From: an uncultured Azospirillum sp.
GTDB taxonomy: Bacteria > Pseudomonadota > Alphaproteobacteria > RF32 > CAG-239
Direction of reading: 5' to 3'
Assembly: GCA_900538765.1 (NCBI GenBank)
Contig: UQAB01000012.1
Location: 1-45,236, forward strand
Length of the DNA: 45,236 nt
In this document: in pieces, positions 15,762 to 23,816 of the stretch
Layout: the number at the start of each line of letters is the position of its first letter
Numbering within the stretch: position 1 is the first letter of the stretch
The notes under the pieces: model-generated
Databases searched by the model: none
What the model saw: only the letters and a program-made list of their open reading frames with translations
Told to the model about the DNA's origin: nothing
Translations under genes and position numbers: made by a program

Positions 15762-16664
15762 ATGACAGATGATGAAAAGCTGGCGCTGATACAAAAGCGT
15801 TTTCCCGAGATTGTTTCCCGTTTGAATAAAGAAAAGGAAACGGATTACGGCAATGTGACGCCAAGGGAAAAACTGTTTTTCAAAGATGTTTTTGAAACGC
15901 TGAGCAGGACGGATAAAAAGCTTTTTCTGGAATTGTATCAGAATATTGCGACGGCATCCGAGCAGATGGTGGCAAAAAGCCGCGCCATGGAAAACGGTTT
16001 TGGCCTGAAAAAACATCTTGCCGCCGAGTATCGGGAAATGTTCGGCGCTGATGCTGATTTTGATAAAAAGCTGGCGCAGGAAAATGTTGTTTACCGCCCG
16101 ACAGTTGAGAATCTTTATTTGAATTATCAGTTTTTGGATGAAGCCGCGGCGGCGCCTTATAAGCAACAGGCGGCGGAGATATTGGCCAAAATTGCGGAGA
16201 ATCCCGGAAAGGCAAATCAGAAACTGCGTGAAGCTTTGGAAGGCGTTAGCGTGGAATTTCGAATCTTTAAAGGTGAGCAGCTTGACGGCAAGTGCCAGTA
16301 TCAGAAAGTATGTCCTGAAGATGCAAATAAGACGCTGGTGGTTAATCTCAGCGAAGGATGTTTTAAAGAACATCAGCAGGGGCTTGGAATGCTGATGGCG
16401 CATGAGCTGAGCCATTTCGTGGACGGCAAAGGGCGTCCGGACGGTTATCAGGGAAAACTTCCCGAAGCGCAGGAGTTTTTTGCCGACGCCGCAGGCTATC
16501 GGATGGCCAAAAACTGCGGCTTTGACATTGAACATTATAAGGCCGAAAACAGAAAATTGAATGCACCGTTCTTTAACCGCCGGATGGATAAAATCGAAGT
16601 GCTGCAACGAAATGATGAGGCTTTGGAGCGGGCTTTTCAGCAGCGCGGCGGGGTGGGACGTTAA
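15762..16664 (+). CDS. Putative cytoplasmic zinc metallopeptidase (HExxH)
   Basis: 300 residues from an ATG with AGGAGG 6 nt upstream. An upstream in-frame extension would overlap priA and lacks a Shine-Dalgarno. The N-terminal two thirds is helical and charged and was not recognised. The C-terminal part has MAHELSHFVDG (His214, Glu215, His218) and QEFFADAAGYRMAK, where Glu238 fits a third zinc ligand of the gluzincin type (E-x-x-AD-x-x-G). There is no signal peptide or membrane segment, so cytosolic or delivered by another route. The spacing resembles effector-like or toxin-associated peptidases, but the substrate and family are unknown. It has its own Shine-Dalgarno 60 nt after priA. Confidence 0.6.
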   Translation: MTDDEKLALIQKRFPEIVSRLNKEKETDYGNVTPREKLFFKDVFETLSRTDKKLFLELYQNIATASEQMVAKSRAMENGFGLKKHLAAEYREMFGADADFDKKLAQENVVYRPTVENLYLNYQFLDEAAAAPYKQQAAEILAKIAENPGKANQKLREALEGVSVEFRIFKGEQLDGKCQYQKVCPEDANKTLVVNLSEGCFKEHQQGLGMLMAHELSHFVDGKGRPDGYQGKLPEAQEFFADAAGYRMAKNCGFDIEHYKAENRKLNAPFFNRRMDKIEVLQRNDEALERAFQQRGGVGR

Positions 16665-16712
16665 TGTTTTGGCGGTGACGAACGGTTTGTTCTAAATAAC
16701 TTTATTTTGTGT

Positions 16713-16740
16713 TTGAATCTTAATAAATTAGCAATAAATA
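16713..16740 (+). promoter_or_regulatory. Possible atp operon promoter
   Basis: TTGAAT (16713-16718), 16-nt spacer, TAAATA (16735-16740), about 50 nt before atpH in an AT-rich stretch. Confidence 0.35.
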
Positions 16741-16790
16741 TCGGATATGATTTCCACAGTTTTTAAAGTTTCAAGACAGAGATTTTACTC

Positions 16791-17345
16791 GTGAAAAAAG
16801 AATCTAAAATTAAAATTACGACCAAGTATGCGACGGCGATTTATGAAGCGGCGGAAGCTGACGGTGATTTGAAGCGCGTGGCGGAAGATTTGCAGAAGTT
16901 GCGCGAGGCGCTTGCCGATGATGGCATGATTGTCAAATATCTGGCAAATCCGCTGTGGGAGATTCAGGATAAGAAAGAGGCTCTGAAAGCTGTGGCGGCA
17001 AAGTTGAAACTGGCGCCGGAATCTCTGAACAGCCTGTTGGTTATTGCCGACAACAACCGTTTTGCCGAGCTGTCGGACATCCTTGACGGCTTTCGCCGGG
17101 TTTATCACGAGAAACATGGTATTGCCGAAGTCCGGGTGGAAACGGTTAAGCCGCTTTCTAAAGCCCAGGACGAAAAGTTGAAGGCAAATTTGAAGAAATT
17201 CCTCAAAAAAGAGGTGTTGGTTAATTATGAAATTAAGCCCGAAATTTTGGGAGGTTTGGTAATCTCCTATGGTTCGGACATGATTGACGATTCAATCAAA
17301 GGAAAGTTAAATCGTTTAGAAACAGTAATGAAAGGTGGACAATAA
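16791..17345 (+). CDS. atpH: ATP synthase F1 delta subunit
   Basis: 184 residues from a GTG. It is the peripheral-stalk subunit linking F1 to F0 subunit b. The N-terminal helical domain (KYATAIYEAAEADG) and the C-terminal pattern EVLVNYEIKPEILGGLVISYGSDMID match OSCP/delta. It opens the F1 operon; F0 genes are absent, as usual in alphaproteobacteria where they lie elsewhere. Its stop codon overlaps the atpA start by 1 nt (TAATG). Confidence 0.94.
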   Translation: MKKESKIKITTKYATAIYEAAEADGDLKRVAEDLQKLREALADDGMIVKYLANPLWEIQDKKEALKAVAAKLKLAPESLNSLLVIADNNRFAELSDILDGFRRVYHEKHGIAEVRVETVKPLSKAQDEKLKANLKKFLKKEVLVNYEIKPEILGGLVISYGSDMIDDSIKGKLNRLETVMKGGQ

Positions 17346-18895
17346 TGTCTGTAGTTGCCAGCGAAATATCTTCCATTATTAAGGACAAAATCGCCAAGTC
17401 GGACGTCGATTTAGATGTTTCCGAAGTCGGACAGGTGTTGTCCGTCGGCGACGGTATTGCCCGTATTTACGGTTTGGATAAAGTTCAGTCCAATGAAATG
17501 GTCGAATTTGAATCCGGCGTTAAAGGGATGGCTCTTAATCTGGAAGAAGACAATGTCGGCGTGGTTATTTTCGGTTCCGACGAATCTATTAAAGAAGGCG
17601 ACAAGGTTAAACGCACCGATAAAATCGTGAGCGTTCCGGTCGGCAAGGAACTGTTGGGGCGTGTTGTTGACGCTCTGGGCGAGCCGATTGACGGCAAAGG
17701 CGCTGTTAAGGCTAAAGAGTTCAGCAACTCGGAAGTCAAGGCGCCGGGGATTATCGCCCGCCGCAGTGTCCATGAACCGGTTCAGACCGGCTTGAAGATT
17801 GTTGACTCGCTTATCCCAATCGGCCGCGGCCAGCGTGAGCTTATCATCGGCGACCGTCAGACCGGCAAAACGGCGATTATTCTGGATACGATTATTAACC
17901 AGAAAGCCGTTAATGATGCCGCCAAGTCGGAAAGCGAAAAAATGTATTGCATTTATGTCGCAATCGGGCAAAAGCGTTCGACTGTGGCTCAGGTGGTTAA
18001 AACCCTGAAAGATTATGGCGCGCTTGATTATACGATTGTGGTTGCCGCCACGGCTTCCGACCCGGCACCGATGCAGTTTATTGCACCGTATTCGGGTTGT
18101 GCTATGGGCGAGTATTTCCGCGACAACGGTATGCATGCGACGATTTTTTACGATGACCTGTCCAAGCAGGCGACGGCATATCGCCAGATGTCCCTGTTGC
18201 TCCGCCGTCCGCCAGGGCGTGAAGCTTATCCGGGTGACGTCTTCTATCTGCACTCCCGTTTGTTGGAGCGTGCGGCGAAGATGAGCGATGCCGAGGGGGC
18301 CGGTTCACTGACTGCTTTGCCGGTTATTGAAACACAGGCGGGTGACGTTTCGGCTTATATTCCGACCAACGTGATTTCTATTACCGATGGTCAGATATTC
18401 CTTGAAACATCCTTGTTCTATCAGGGTGTCCGTCCGGCGGTTAATGTCGGTATCTCGGTCAGCCGCGTGGGTTCGGCCGCGCAGATTAAAGCCATGAAGC
18501 AGGTTGCCGGCAAGATTAAACTTGACCTTGCGCAATACCGCGAAATGGCGGCGTTTGCCCAGTTTGCCTCAGACCTTGACCCGGCGACCAAGCAGCTCTT
18601 GTCACGTGGCGAAAGACTGACCGAACTGTTGAAACAGCCGGTCTATCACCCGATGCCCGTTGAGGAAGAAGTTCTTTCCATCTTTGCCGGTGTGAGAGGT
18701 TATCTTGACCGGGTTGAAGTTAAGGAAATTAAGGAATTCGAAAGCAGAATGCTGACCGATGTTAAGGCTAATCATCCAGAGTTTCTTGAAGAAATCAGAA
18801 ATACAAAGGCTATTTCCGAGGAACTGGACAAGAAGCTGACTGATTTCTTTGAGAACTTCACCAGCGAATTTCATGATGAAGAAAAAGCAGCATAA
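17345..18895 (+). CDS. atpA: ATP synthase F1 alpha subunit
   Basis: 516 residues. It is the regulatory nucleotide-binding subunit of the F1 hexamer. The N-terminal beta-barrel is followed by Walker A GDRQTGKT near residue 170, then the alpha-specific IYVAIGQKRSTVAQ and the signature PAVNVGISVSRVGSAAQ. The C-terminal domain is complete. It begins on the last base of atpH and is followed 9 nt later by atpG, so expression is coupled. Confidence 0.97.
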   Translation: MSVVASEISSIIKDKIAKSDVDLDVSEVGQVLSVGDGIARIYGLDKVQSNEMVEFESGVKGMALNLEEDNVGVVIFGSDESIKEGDKVKRTDKIVSVPVGKELLGRVVDALGEPIDGKGAVKAKEFSNSEVKAPGIIARRSVHEPVQTGLKIVDSLIPIGRGQRELIIGDRQTGKTAIILDTIINQKAVNDAAKSESEKMYCIYVAIGQKRSTVAQVVKTLKDYGALDYTIVVAATASDPAPMQFIAPYSGCAMGEYFRDNGMHATIFYDDLSKQATAYRQMSLLLRRPPGREAYPGDVFYLHSRLLERAAKMSDAEGAGSLTALPVIETQAGDVSAYIPTNVISITDGQIFLETSLFYQGVRPAVNVGISVSRVGSAAQIKAMKQVAGKIKLDLAQYREMAAFAQFASDLDPATKQLLSRGERLTELLKQPVYHPMPVEEEVLSIFAGVRGYLDRVEVKEIKEFESRMLTDVKANHPEFLEEIRNTKAISEELDKKLTDFFENFTSEFHDEEKAA

Positions 18896-18904
18896 GGAAC
18901 AGTT

Positions 18905-19825
18905 ATGGCAGGCTTGAAAGAATTAAGAACCCGTATTGAGGCGATAAAATCGACCAAGAAGATTACTTCGGCGATGAAAATGGTTGCCGCTGCCGGTTTG
19001 CGCCGGGCACAGGGGCTGATTGCCAAGTCTGAAGTCTATAACGGCAGCCTTAAAACGTCGGCTTTGCGCGTTGCTTATGACCTGAAAGAAGAAGAGAAAA
19101 GCAAAGGCGTTGTTTATACCTATCCGGAACTTATGACCGGAAAGGGCGGCGACAGCGCCTATCTGCTGATTGTCATTTCTTCTGACAAAGGGTTGTGCGG
19201 CAGCTATAACGCTTATGTGGCCAAAACCGCGATTAACCGTATCAACGAGCTGGAAAGCGCCGGAAAGGAAGTTAAAGTTATCTGTATCGGCAAAAAGGCT
19301 AATGATATTATCAAACGCCGCTATGCCGACCGCATTCTTAATGTGATTGACGGCGTGGCGCGCAAGGGGGCTGATTTTGATGAAGCGACAACCCTGACGC
19401 AGCGTTTTCTTGAAGGTTTTGAAAAGGGTGAATTTGATGTGGCGGAAATCGTCAGCAGCAAGTTTCGTTCCGCTATCAGCCGGGAGATTGCTTCCCGTCG
19501 TTTTCTGCCGGTTGAATTGCCGGAAGATATTACAACAGCGGAAGGAACGCCGATTGACCGCGTGAATAACGCTTATTATGATTATGAACCGGACAAGCTG
19601 GAAATGCTTGATGCCTTATTATTAATGCTGGCAAAAGCGCAGATGTTTGACGCGATTGTACAGGCTCAGGCCTCGGAACAGGGAGCACGCATGGCGTCCA
19701 TGGACAATGCGACGCGCAATGCTTCTGACATGATTTCGAAGCTGACTTTGCGTTACAACGGAATCCGTCAATCAGCGATTACCACGGAATTGACTGAGAT
19801 TATTTCCGGTGCCGAAGCCATTTAA
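18905..19825 (+). CDS. atpG: ATP synthase F1 gamma subunit
   Basis: 306 residues. It is the rotary central shaft. The N-terminal MAGLKELRTRIEAIKSTKKI and the C-terminal ATRNASDMISKLTLRYNGIRQ are the family's two most conserved helices, which form the coiled coil. SSDKGLCGSYNA is the mid-domain marker. A 342-nt gap with two large hairpins follows before atpD, unusual in an operon normally packed tightly. Confidence 0.96.
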   Translation: MAGLKELRTRIEAIKSTKKITSAMKMVAAAGLRRAQGLIAKSEVYNGSLKTSALRVAYDLKEEEKSKGVVYTYPELMTGKGGDSAYLLIVISSDKGLCGSYNAYVAKTAINRINELESAGKEVKVICIGKKANDIIKRRYADRILNVIDGVARKGADFDEATTLTQRFLEGFEKGEFDVAEIVSSKFRSAISREIASRRFLPVELPEDITTAEGTPIDRVNNAYYDYEPDKLEMLDALLLMLAKAQMFDAIVQAQASEQGARMASMDNATRNASDMISKLTLRYNGIRQSAITTELTEIISGAEAI

Positions 19826-19945
19826 TTTTGTTATAATGGTCGATTAGTGCAGATTTAGCGGGTCAGCGAAATGCTCATGTACTGCTGTGTACACTCCGCT
19901 TTCGCCGCCCTAAAATCTTACTACTCGACTCATTCTAACAAAATT
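19824..19945. repeat. Long hairpin repeat H1 (GTAC-apex family)
   Basis: The 122-nt imperfect palindrome starts over the atpG stop codon. Outer arms are AATTTTGTTA/TAACAAAATT. Inner arms are AGATTTAGCGGG/CCCTAAAATCT and GCGAAA/TTTCGC. The apex is ATGTAC-TGCT-GTGTAC. Confidence 0.85.
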
Positions 19946-19948
19946 AAA

Positions 19949-20071
19949 ATTCTGTTTTATGGAGTGTCTAAAGCAATTTTACGGTGGTTCGAAAAATTCA
20001 CGTACTTCTGTGTACGCTAAAATTTTTCTCACACCTAGAAATCACTTTATCCATCTCCCTAAAACGAGTTA
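19949..20071. repeat. Long hairpin repeat H2 (GTAC-apex family)
   Basis: The arms CTGTTTTA/TAAAACGAG, GGAG ... TCC and GAAAAATT/AATTTTTC enclose an apex ACGTAC-TTCTG-TGTACG. A trailing piece at 20068-20101 (AGGGCGTTGTCATCGGG) equals the left arm of H3, so a truncated third unit seems to follow. It lies in the atpG-atpD gap. Confidence 0.8.
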
Positions 20072-20167
20072 TAATGGGCAACCAGGGCGTTGTCATCGGG
20101 GAATTAAATTTTGCAATTTTATAAATATAATTAGGTTTGATAATAGTTTTATTAATTGGAGACAATA

Positions 20168-21739
20168 ATGACTGAGAAAAAGACTAAGGCCGCAGCAGAA
20201 AAAAAGACTAAGCCTGCAGCCAAAGCGGCAGCAAAGAAAACGACAGCGACAAAAACAACCGCTGCGACGAAAGCCGCTGCCAAGGCAAAAACTGTGCCGG
20301 CGGCAAAAAAATCTGCGGCAAAAGTTGACCCCAAAGCCCTGGGACATGTTTCTCAGGTTATGGGCGCCGTTGTTGACGTCAAATTTGAGAATGTTGACGA
20401 ATTGCCGAACATTATGACGGCGTTAGAATGCGACAACCACGGTCAGCGTCTGGTTTTGGAAGTGGCACAGCATCTTGGCGAGAGCGTTGTCCGTACCATT
20501 GCCATGGATACGACGGACGGTTTGGTCAGAGGTTTGCCGGTGGTTAATACCGGACATCCGATTGAAGTTCCGGTCGGGCCGGAAATGCTTGGCCGTATTA
20601 TCAATGTTATCGGTGAACCGGTGGACAACCGCGGGCCGCTGACGGCAAAACAGATGTCTCCGATTCACCGTGAAGCGCCGTCGTTTGTCGAACAGTCGAC
20701 CGAAACCGAGATTTTGACGACGGGCATTAAAGTTATTGACTTGCTGGAGCCTTATGCCAAAGGCGGTAAAATCGGTTTGTTCGGCGGTGCCGGTGTTGGC
20801 AAGACGGTTTTGATTATGGAATTGATTAACAACATTGCAAAGGGGCACGGCGGTTATTCCGTTTTTGCCGGTGTCGGCGAGCGTACTCGTGAAGGTAACG
20901 ATCTGTACAACGAGATGATTGAATCCGGCGTTATTGACCTTAAGGGGGCAAACTCCAAGACCGTGCTGGTTTACGGTCAGATGAACGAACCTCCCGGAGC
21001 GCGTGCCCGCGTGGCTTTGACCGGTTTGACACAGGCCGAATATTTCCGCGACCAGGAACATCAGGATGTTTTGTTGTTTGTTGACAATATTTTCCGCTTT
21101 ACGCAGGCCGGTTCCGAGATTTCCGCTTTGCTGGGACGTATTCCGTCTGCCGTGGGCTATCAGCCGACTTTGGGAACGGATATGGGGTCCATGCAGGAGC
21201 GCATTACCTCAACTAAGAACGGTTCCATTACCTCCGTTCAGGCTGTGTATGTTCCGGCCGATGACCTGACCGACCCGGCGCCGGCGACAACCTTTGCGCA
21301 CTTGGATGCAACTACCGTGTTGTCCCGTCAGATTGCCGAGCTGGGTATTTATCCGGCCGTTGACCCGCTTGACTCAACCAGCCGCGTTTTGTCGCCGGAT
21401 GTTGTCGGCGAAGAACACTATCAGGTGGCGCGCCAGGTGCAGGAAGTTTTGCAGAAGTATAAATCTCTGCAGGATATTATCGCTATTTTGGGTATGGACG
21501 AACTCTCAGAAGAAGACAAACTGACGGTTGCCCGCGCCCGCAAGATTCAGCGCTTCCTTTCTCAGCCGTTCCATGTGGCCGAAGTCTTTACCGGAACGCC
21601 GGGCGTGTTTGTCAAGCTTGAAGACACGATTAAAGGCTTTAAGGGAATTTTAGAGGGTAAGTATGACGATATTCCCGAGCAGGCCTTTTACATGGTAGGG
21701 ACGATTGAGGAGGTGTTGGAGAAGGCCAAGAAACTTTAA
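20168..21739 (+). CDS. atpD: ATP synthase F1 beta subunit with Lys/Ala-rich N-terminal extension
   Basis: 523 residues from the ATG at 20168 (GGAG 6 nt upstream). It is the catalytic subunit. Residues 1-52 are almost only Lys, Ala and Thr, resembling histone H1 tails; the core begins near GHVSQVMGAVVDVKF (59-73). Walker A GGAGVGKT is at 206-213, followed by GERTREGNDL with the catalytic Glu and the C-terminal LGMDELSEEDKLTV. Such extensions are known in some Rhizobiales beta subunits (from memory), so this is a lineage trait more than an error. Long hairpin repeats lie on both sides of the gene. Confidence 0.96.
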   Translation: MTEKKTKAAAEKKTKPAAKAAAKKTTATKTTAATKAAAKAKTVPAAKKSAAKVDPKALGHVSQVMGAVVDVKFENVDELPNIMTALECDNHGQRLVLEVAQHLGESVVRTIAMDTTDGLVRGLPVVNTGHPIEVPVGPEMLGRIINVIGEPVDNRGPLTAKQMSPIHREAPSFVEQSTETEILTTGIKVIDLLEPYAKGGKIGLFGGAGVGKTVLIMELINNIAKGHGGYSVFAGVGERTREGNDLYNEMIESGVIDLKGANSKTVLVYGQMNEPPGARARVALTGLTQAEYFRDQEHQDVLLFVDNIFRFTQAGSEISALLGRIPSAVGYQPTLGTDMGSMQERITSTKNGSITSVQAVYVPADDLTDPAPATTFAHLDATTVLSRQIAELGIYPAVDPLDSTSRVLSPDVVGEEHYQVARQVQEVLQKYKSLQDIIAILGMDELSEEDKLTVARARKIQRFLSQPFHVAEVFTGTPGVFVKLEDTIKGFKGILEGKYDDIPEQAFYMVGTIEEVLEKAKKL

Positions 21740-21744
21740 AGTTA

Positions 21745-21868
21745 AAAAACTCGTATTTTGGGCTACTAGGGCGTTGTCATCGGGTCAAAAGTTTCCTCAC
21801 GTACTTCTTTGTACGCTGCGGTACTTTTGCCCTCGACGCCTACTATTAGCCGCAAACTCCGAGTTTTT
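21745..21868. repeat. Long hairpin repeat H3 (GTAC-apex family)
   Basis: The outer arms are AAAACTCG/CGAGTTTT. Inner arms include GGCTA/TAGCC, GGGCGT/ACGCC and AAAAGT/ACTTTT. The apex is ACGTAC-TTCTTT-GTACG. It begins 6 nt after the atpD stop codon. Confidence 0.85.
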
Positions 21869-21872
21869 CGTA

Positions 21873-21994
21873 AAAGTTCGTATTTTGGGCTTCTAATACA
21901 GATTTAGCGGGTCGGCGCCATCCTCATTTACTACCATGTAAACTCCGGTGTCGCCGCCCTAAAATCTTATTATAAGCCTCAAACTCCGAACTTT
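21873..21994. repeat. Long hairpin repeat H4 (GTAC-apex family)
   Basis: Outer arms AAAGTTCG/CGAACTTT, then GGCTT/AAGCC, AGATTTAGCGGG/CCCTAAAATCT (shared with H1) and GGCG/CGCC. The apex is TTTAC-TACCAT-GTAAA: both sides changed from GTAC to TTAC/GTAA while keeping the pairing. With H3 it fills the atpD-atpC gap. Confidence 0.85.
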
Positions 21995-22046
21995 AGGAGA
22001 GAAGACACGTATTTGTGCTGATATTTAGAACGGGATAATTTATATT

Positions 22047-22424
22047 ATGACAGATGTAACATTAAAATTATCAAAACCATATATGGTTTATAATCCGGAG
22101 AAGGCTGACAAGATTGTTCTGCCGGCGGAAAAAGGGCCTTTGACGGTAATTTCCGGGCGGGCGCCGACATCATTAATGCTGCGCCGCGGGGTTATCCGTT
22201 TGCTGGACAAAGATAATCAGCCGTTGAAACATTATTTTATCAAGAGCGGGGTGGCTGACGTTGCTGAGGATATCTGCGCCGTGTCTGCCGAGGTTATTGA
22301 CGCTTACACGGATATGTCAAAGGAACTGGCGGCAGAAAAGCGTGACGCTGCTAAAACTCAGGAAGACAAAGATTATTATCAAATGATTTTTGATGAAATA
22401 AGTCTGACCGGAAAAGCAAGATAA
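22047..22424 (+). CDS. atpC: ATP synthase F1 epsilon subunit
   Basis: 125 residues. It couples the rotor to the c-ring and can inhibit ATPase activity. The N-terminal beta-sandwich is recognisable by LPAEKGPLTVISGRAPT, a variant of the usual GxxGxxGVLPGHAP, and by the later IKSGVADVAED and VSAEVIDAY. The C-terminal helices are present but short. No strong Shine-Dalgarno is seen (only GGGA 11 nt upstream). It is last in the operon, followed by a terminator. Confidence 0.88.
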   Translation: MTDVTLKLSKPYMVYNPEKADKIVLPAEKGPLTVISGRAPTSLMLRRGVIRLLDKDNQPLKHYFIKSGVADVAEDICAVSAEVIDAYTDMSKELAAEKRDAAKTQEDKDYYQMIFDEISLTGKAR

Positions 22425-22430
22425 AAAAGA

Positions 22431-22461
22431 AAAAACGATAACAAAATGTTATCGTTTTTTT
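22431..22461. terminator. Bidirectional terminator between atpC and the Cys-rich gene
   Basis: AAAACGATAAC-AAAAT-GTTATCGTTTTTTT has A- and T-runs on both sides, so it can stop atpC transcripts (plus) and the minus-strand gene ending at 22483. Confidence 0.85.
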
Positions 22462-22482
22462 ATGGAGGAAGTTAACATCCTG

Positions 22483-23286
22483 TTAAAACGCAATGATTGG
22501 GCGTATGGGGAAGTGGTTGCTTTTTTCATAGAAACTTACGCCGCCGCCGTTGCCATTGCCTCCATAAGTCGAGAAGCCCCATGCAGAGTAGTTATCATAT
22601 TCGGATGATGACCAGATGTGACTGTAATAGCCAGTCAAATCTGTTCCGCCCAGTTGGGATATCGTGTTGTTTATGGCGTTTAAATTTGCATAAAGGCTAT
22701 TCAAAATACCGGCTGTCGGCAAAGCCCATTTTCCTTTTGTTGTTGGTGCGGCGCTTGGTGCATAGTTTTGTACTTCATAGGCGGCCGGATATGCGCTGCT
22801 ACTGCCGCCCCCGTCCTGAATAATTTTGGCCATGTTGCCGCTAACGTCAAAATCAGTAATTGCTTCCTGCCAAGTTTGATAGTTTGATAAATAAGGCGTA
22901 TCCTTACCGTAGCCACCCCAGGTAAAATGTGTGGGCAACGTGTCAGCGGTTATTGCGTAACCGCAGTTGTCTTTGATTGCAACCACTACGCCGAGCGGAG
23001 TTTGTCCACTTTCTTTATTTGTTGAACAGGTTCCGTCACTGTTAAGGATATCGGCAATTTTACAGTTTTTGGCATAGCCGGTACATTGGCCGAGCACGGC
23101 TTTTTCTTCTTTAGGCGGCGGGCAATACCAGCCGTTGCCAAAAGGACACTTCAGGCAGCCGCCTTTATTGGCGGTTTCTTTATAGCCAAGCTCGGCACAA
23201 CTTTGAGCCGGTGAGCATTGCGCATAAGTTATATTCGGAATTAAGGACAGACTCGTCCCTAAGAGTAAAAATTTAATATTATTCAT
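22483..23286 (-). CDS. Secreted Cys-rich protein with DUF1566-like domain, paralogue 2
   Basis: 267 residues from the Met with AAAGGA about 9 nt upstream; a Met three codons earlier overlaps that Shine-Dalgarno. The signal peptide (MNNIKFLLL to ITYA) is followed by the Cys module (CAELGYKE, LKCPFGN, YCPPP) and then AVLGQCTGYAKNC, nearly identical to the paralogue at 379-1326. The C-terminal domain has KWALPTAGILNSLYANLNAI, HIWSSSEYDN and the terminal RPIIAF. It lacks the second Cys cluster of the first paralogue. A structured leader RNA with a terminator lies 30 nt upstream. It is probably an exported surface protein of unknown role. Confidence 0.75.
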   Translation of the reverse strand: MNNIKFLLLGTSLSLIPNITYAQCSPAQSCAELGYKETANKGGCLKCPFGNGWYCPPPKEEKAVLGQCTGYAKNCKIADILNSDGTCSTNKESGQTPLGVVVAIKDNCGYAITADTLPTHFTWGGYGKDTPYLSNYQTWQEAITDFDVSGNMAKIIQDGGGSSSAYPAAYEVQNYAPSAAPTTKGKWALPTAGILNSLYANLNAINNTISQLGGTDLTGYYSHIWSSSEYDNYSAWGFSTYGGNGNGGGVSFYEKSNHFPIRPIIAF

Positions 23287-23315
23287 GTTGAACATCCTTT
23301 GTTTTAAGGTTAAAC

Positions 23316-23340
23316 AAAAACCCGCTTTTTAAAGAGCGGG
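23316..23340 (-). terminator. Terminator at the end of leader RNA A
   Basis: On the minus strand CCCGCT-CTTTAAAA-AGCGGG is followed by TTTTTG. It lies 30 nt before the start codon of the Cys-rich gene. Confidence 0.8.
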
Positions 23341-23528
23341 AGGATGTTCCAAAACCGTATCAGATTAAAACGGCTCGACTTATTTGGCAGAGCCTTATTC
23401 GCCGACATCCATCCCCTAGCACATATCAGGACAGATATCAGCATACACTTATTTTAAGTCGCAATTATGCTTGACGACTAATCTGATTAAAGGGTTTTGG
23501 ACGCCCTCGGCGGCAAACTCTGCCGCTT
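23316..23528 (-). ncRNA. Structured leader RNA A upstream of the Cys-rich gene
   Basis: The promoter on the minus strand is TTGCTA (23563-23558), 17-nt spacer, TACCCT (23540-23535). The predicted RNA begins with the hairpin GCGGCAGAGTTTGCCGC. Long-range stems follow: TCCAAAACC with GGTTTTGGA, AATCAGATT with AATCTGAT, and CGACTTA with TAAGTCG. The enclosed part has GCATA ... TATGC and GGCTC ... GAGCC hairpins. It ends at an intrinsic terminator. tmRNA, SRP RNA, RNase P RNA and common riboswitch signatures were looked for and not found. Architecture and downstream spacing match leader B. Confidence 0.55.
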
Positions 23529-23628
23529 AAGAAAAGGGTAGCATATGGGGGAAGTTTTAGCAAGGAGTTTTTGTGGTATGGATGGTTGATTTTTGACTCA
23601 CATTCCTTTTCTGACTCTTTTTATCTAG

Positions 23629-23754
23629 ATTCACACCCCACCTAACCTCCCCTACCTTAGGGGAGGAATAATTTGCTCTTTGATTTGTTTATTATCTTGA
23701 AGTAGGTACTATCTAGTCCCTCCCCTAAGGTAGGGGAGGTTAGGTGGGGTGTGA
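23629..23754. mobile_element. MITE-like inverted-repeat element, copy 2
   Basis: 126 bp with near-perfect inverted ends: TCACACCCCACCTAACCTCC against GGAGGTTAGGTGGGGTGTGA. The inner palindromes CCTACCTTAGGGGAGG and CCCCTAAGGTAGGGGAGG differ from copy 1 by matched (compensatory) changes. The central stretch of about 50 nt is conserved. It has no ORF. Confidence 0.7.
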
Positions 23755-23816
23755 CGAGCGGAGCGAGTTTTTGCTTGGGTAGGGTTACGGTTTTGTTGAG
23801 GGGGGTAGATGCCGGT

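Noticed and set aside
19824..22010. CRISPR array in the atp gaps
   Set aside because: The units are palindromes of about 120 nt with differing arms, not short direct repeats with unique spacers. No cas genes are present.
23316..23528. tmRNA, SRP RNA, RNase P or 6S RNA
   Set aside because: No tag-coding or alanine acceptor end, no GGAAGNAGC loop, no RNase P GAGGAAAGTCC core. 6S could not be positively matched either, so it is kept as unclassified.
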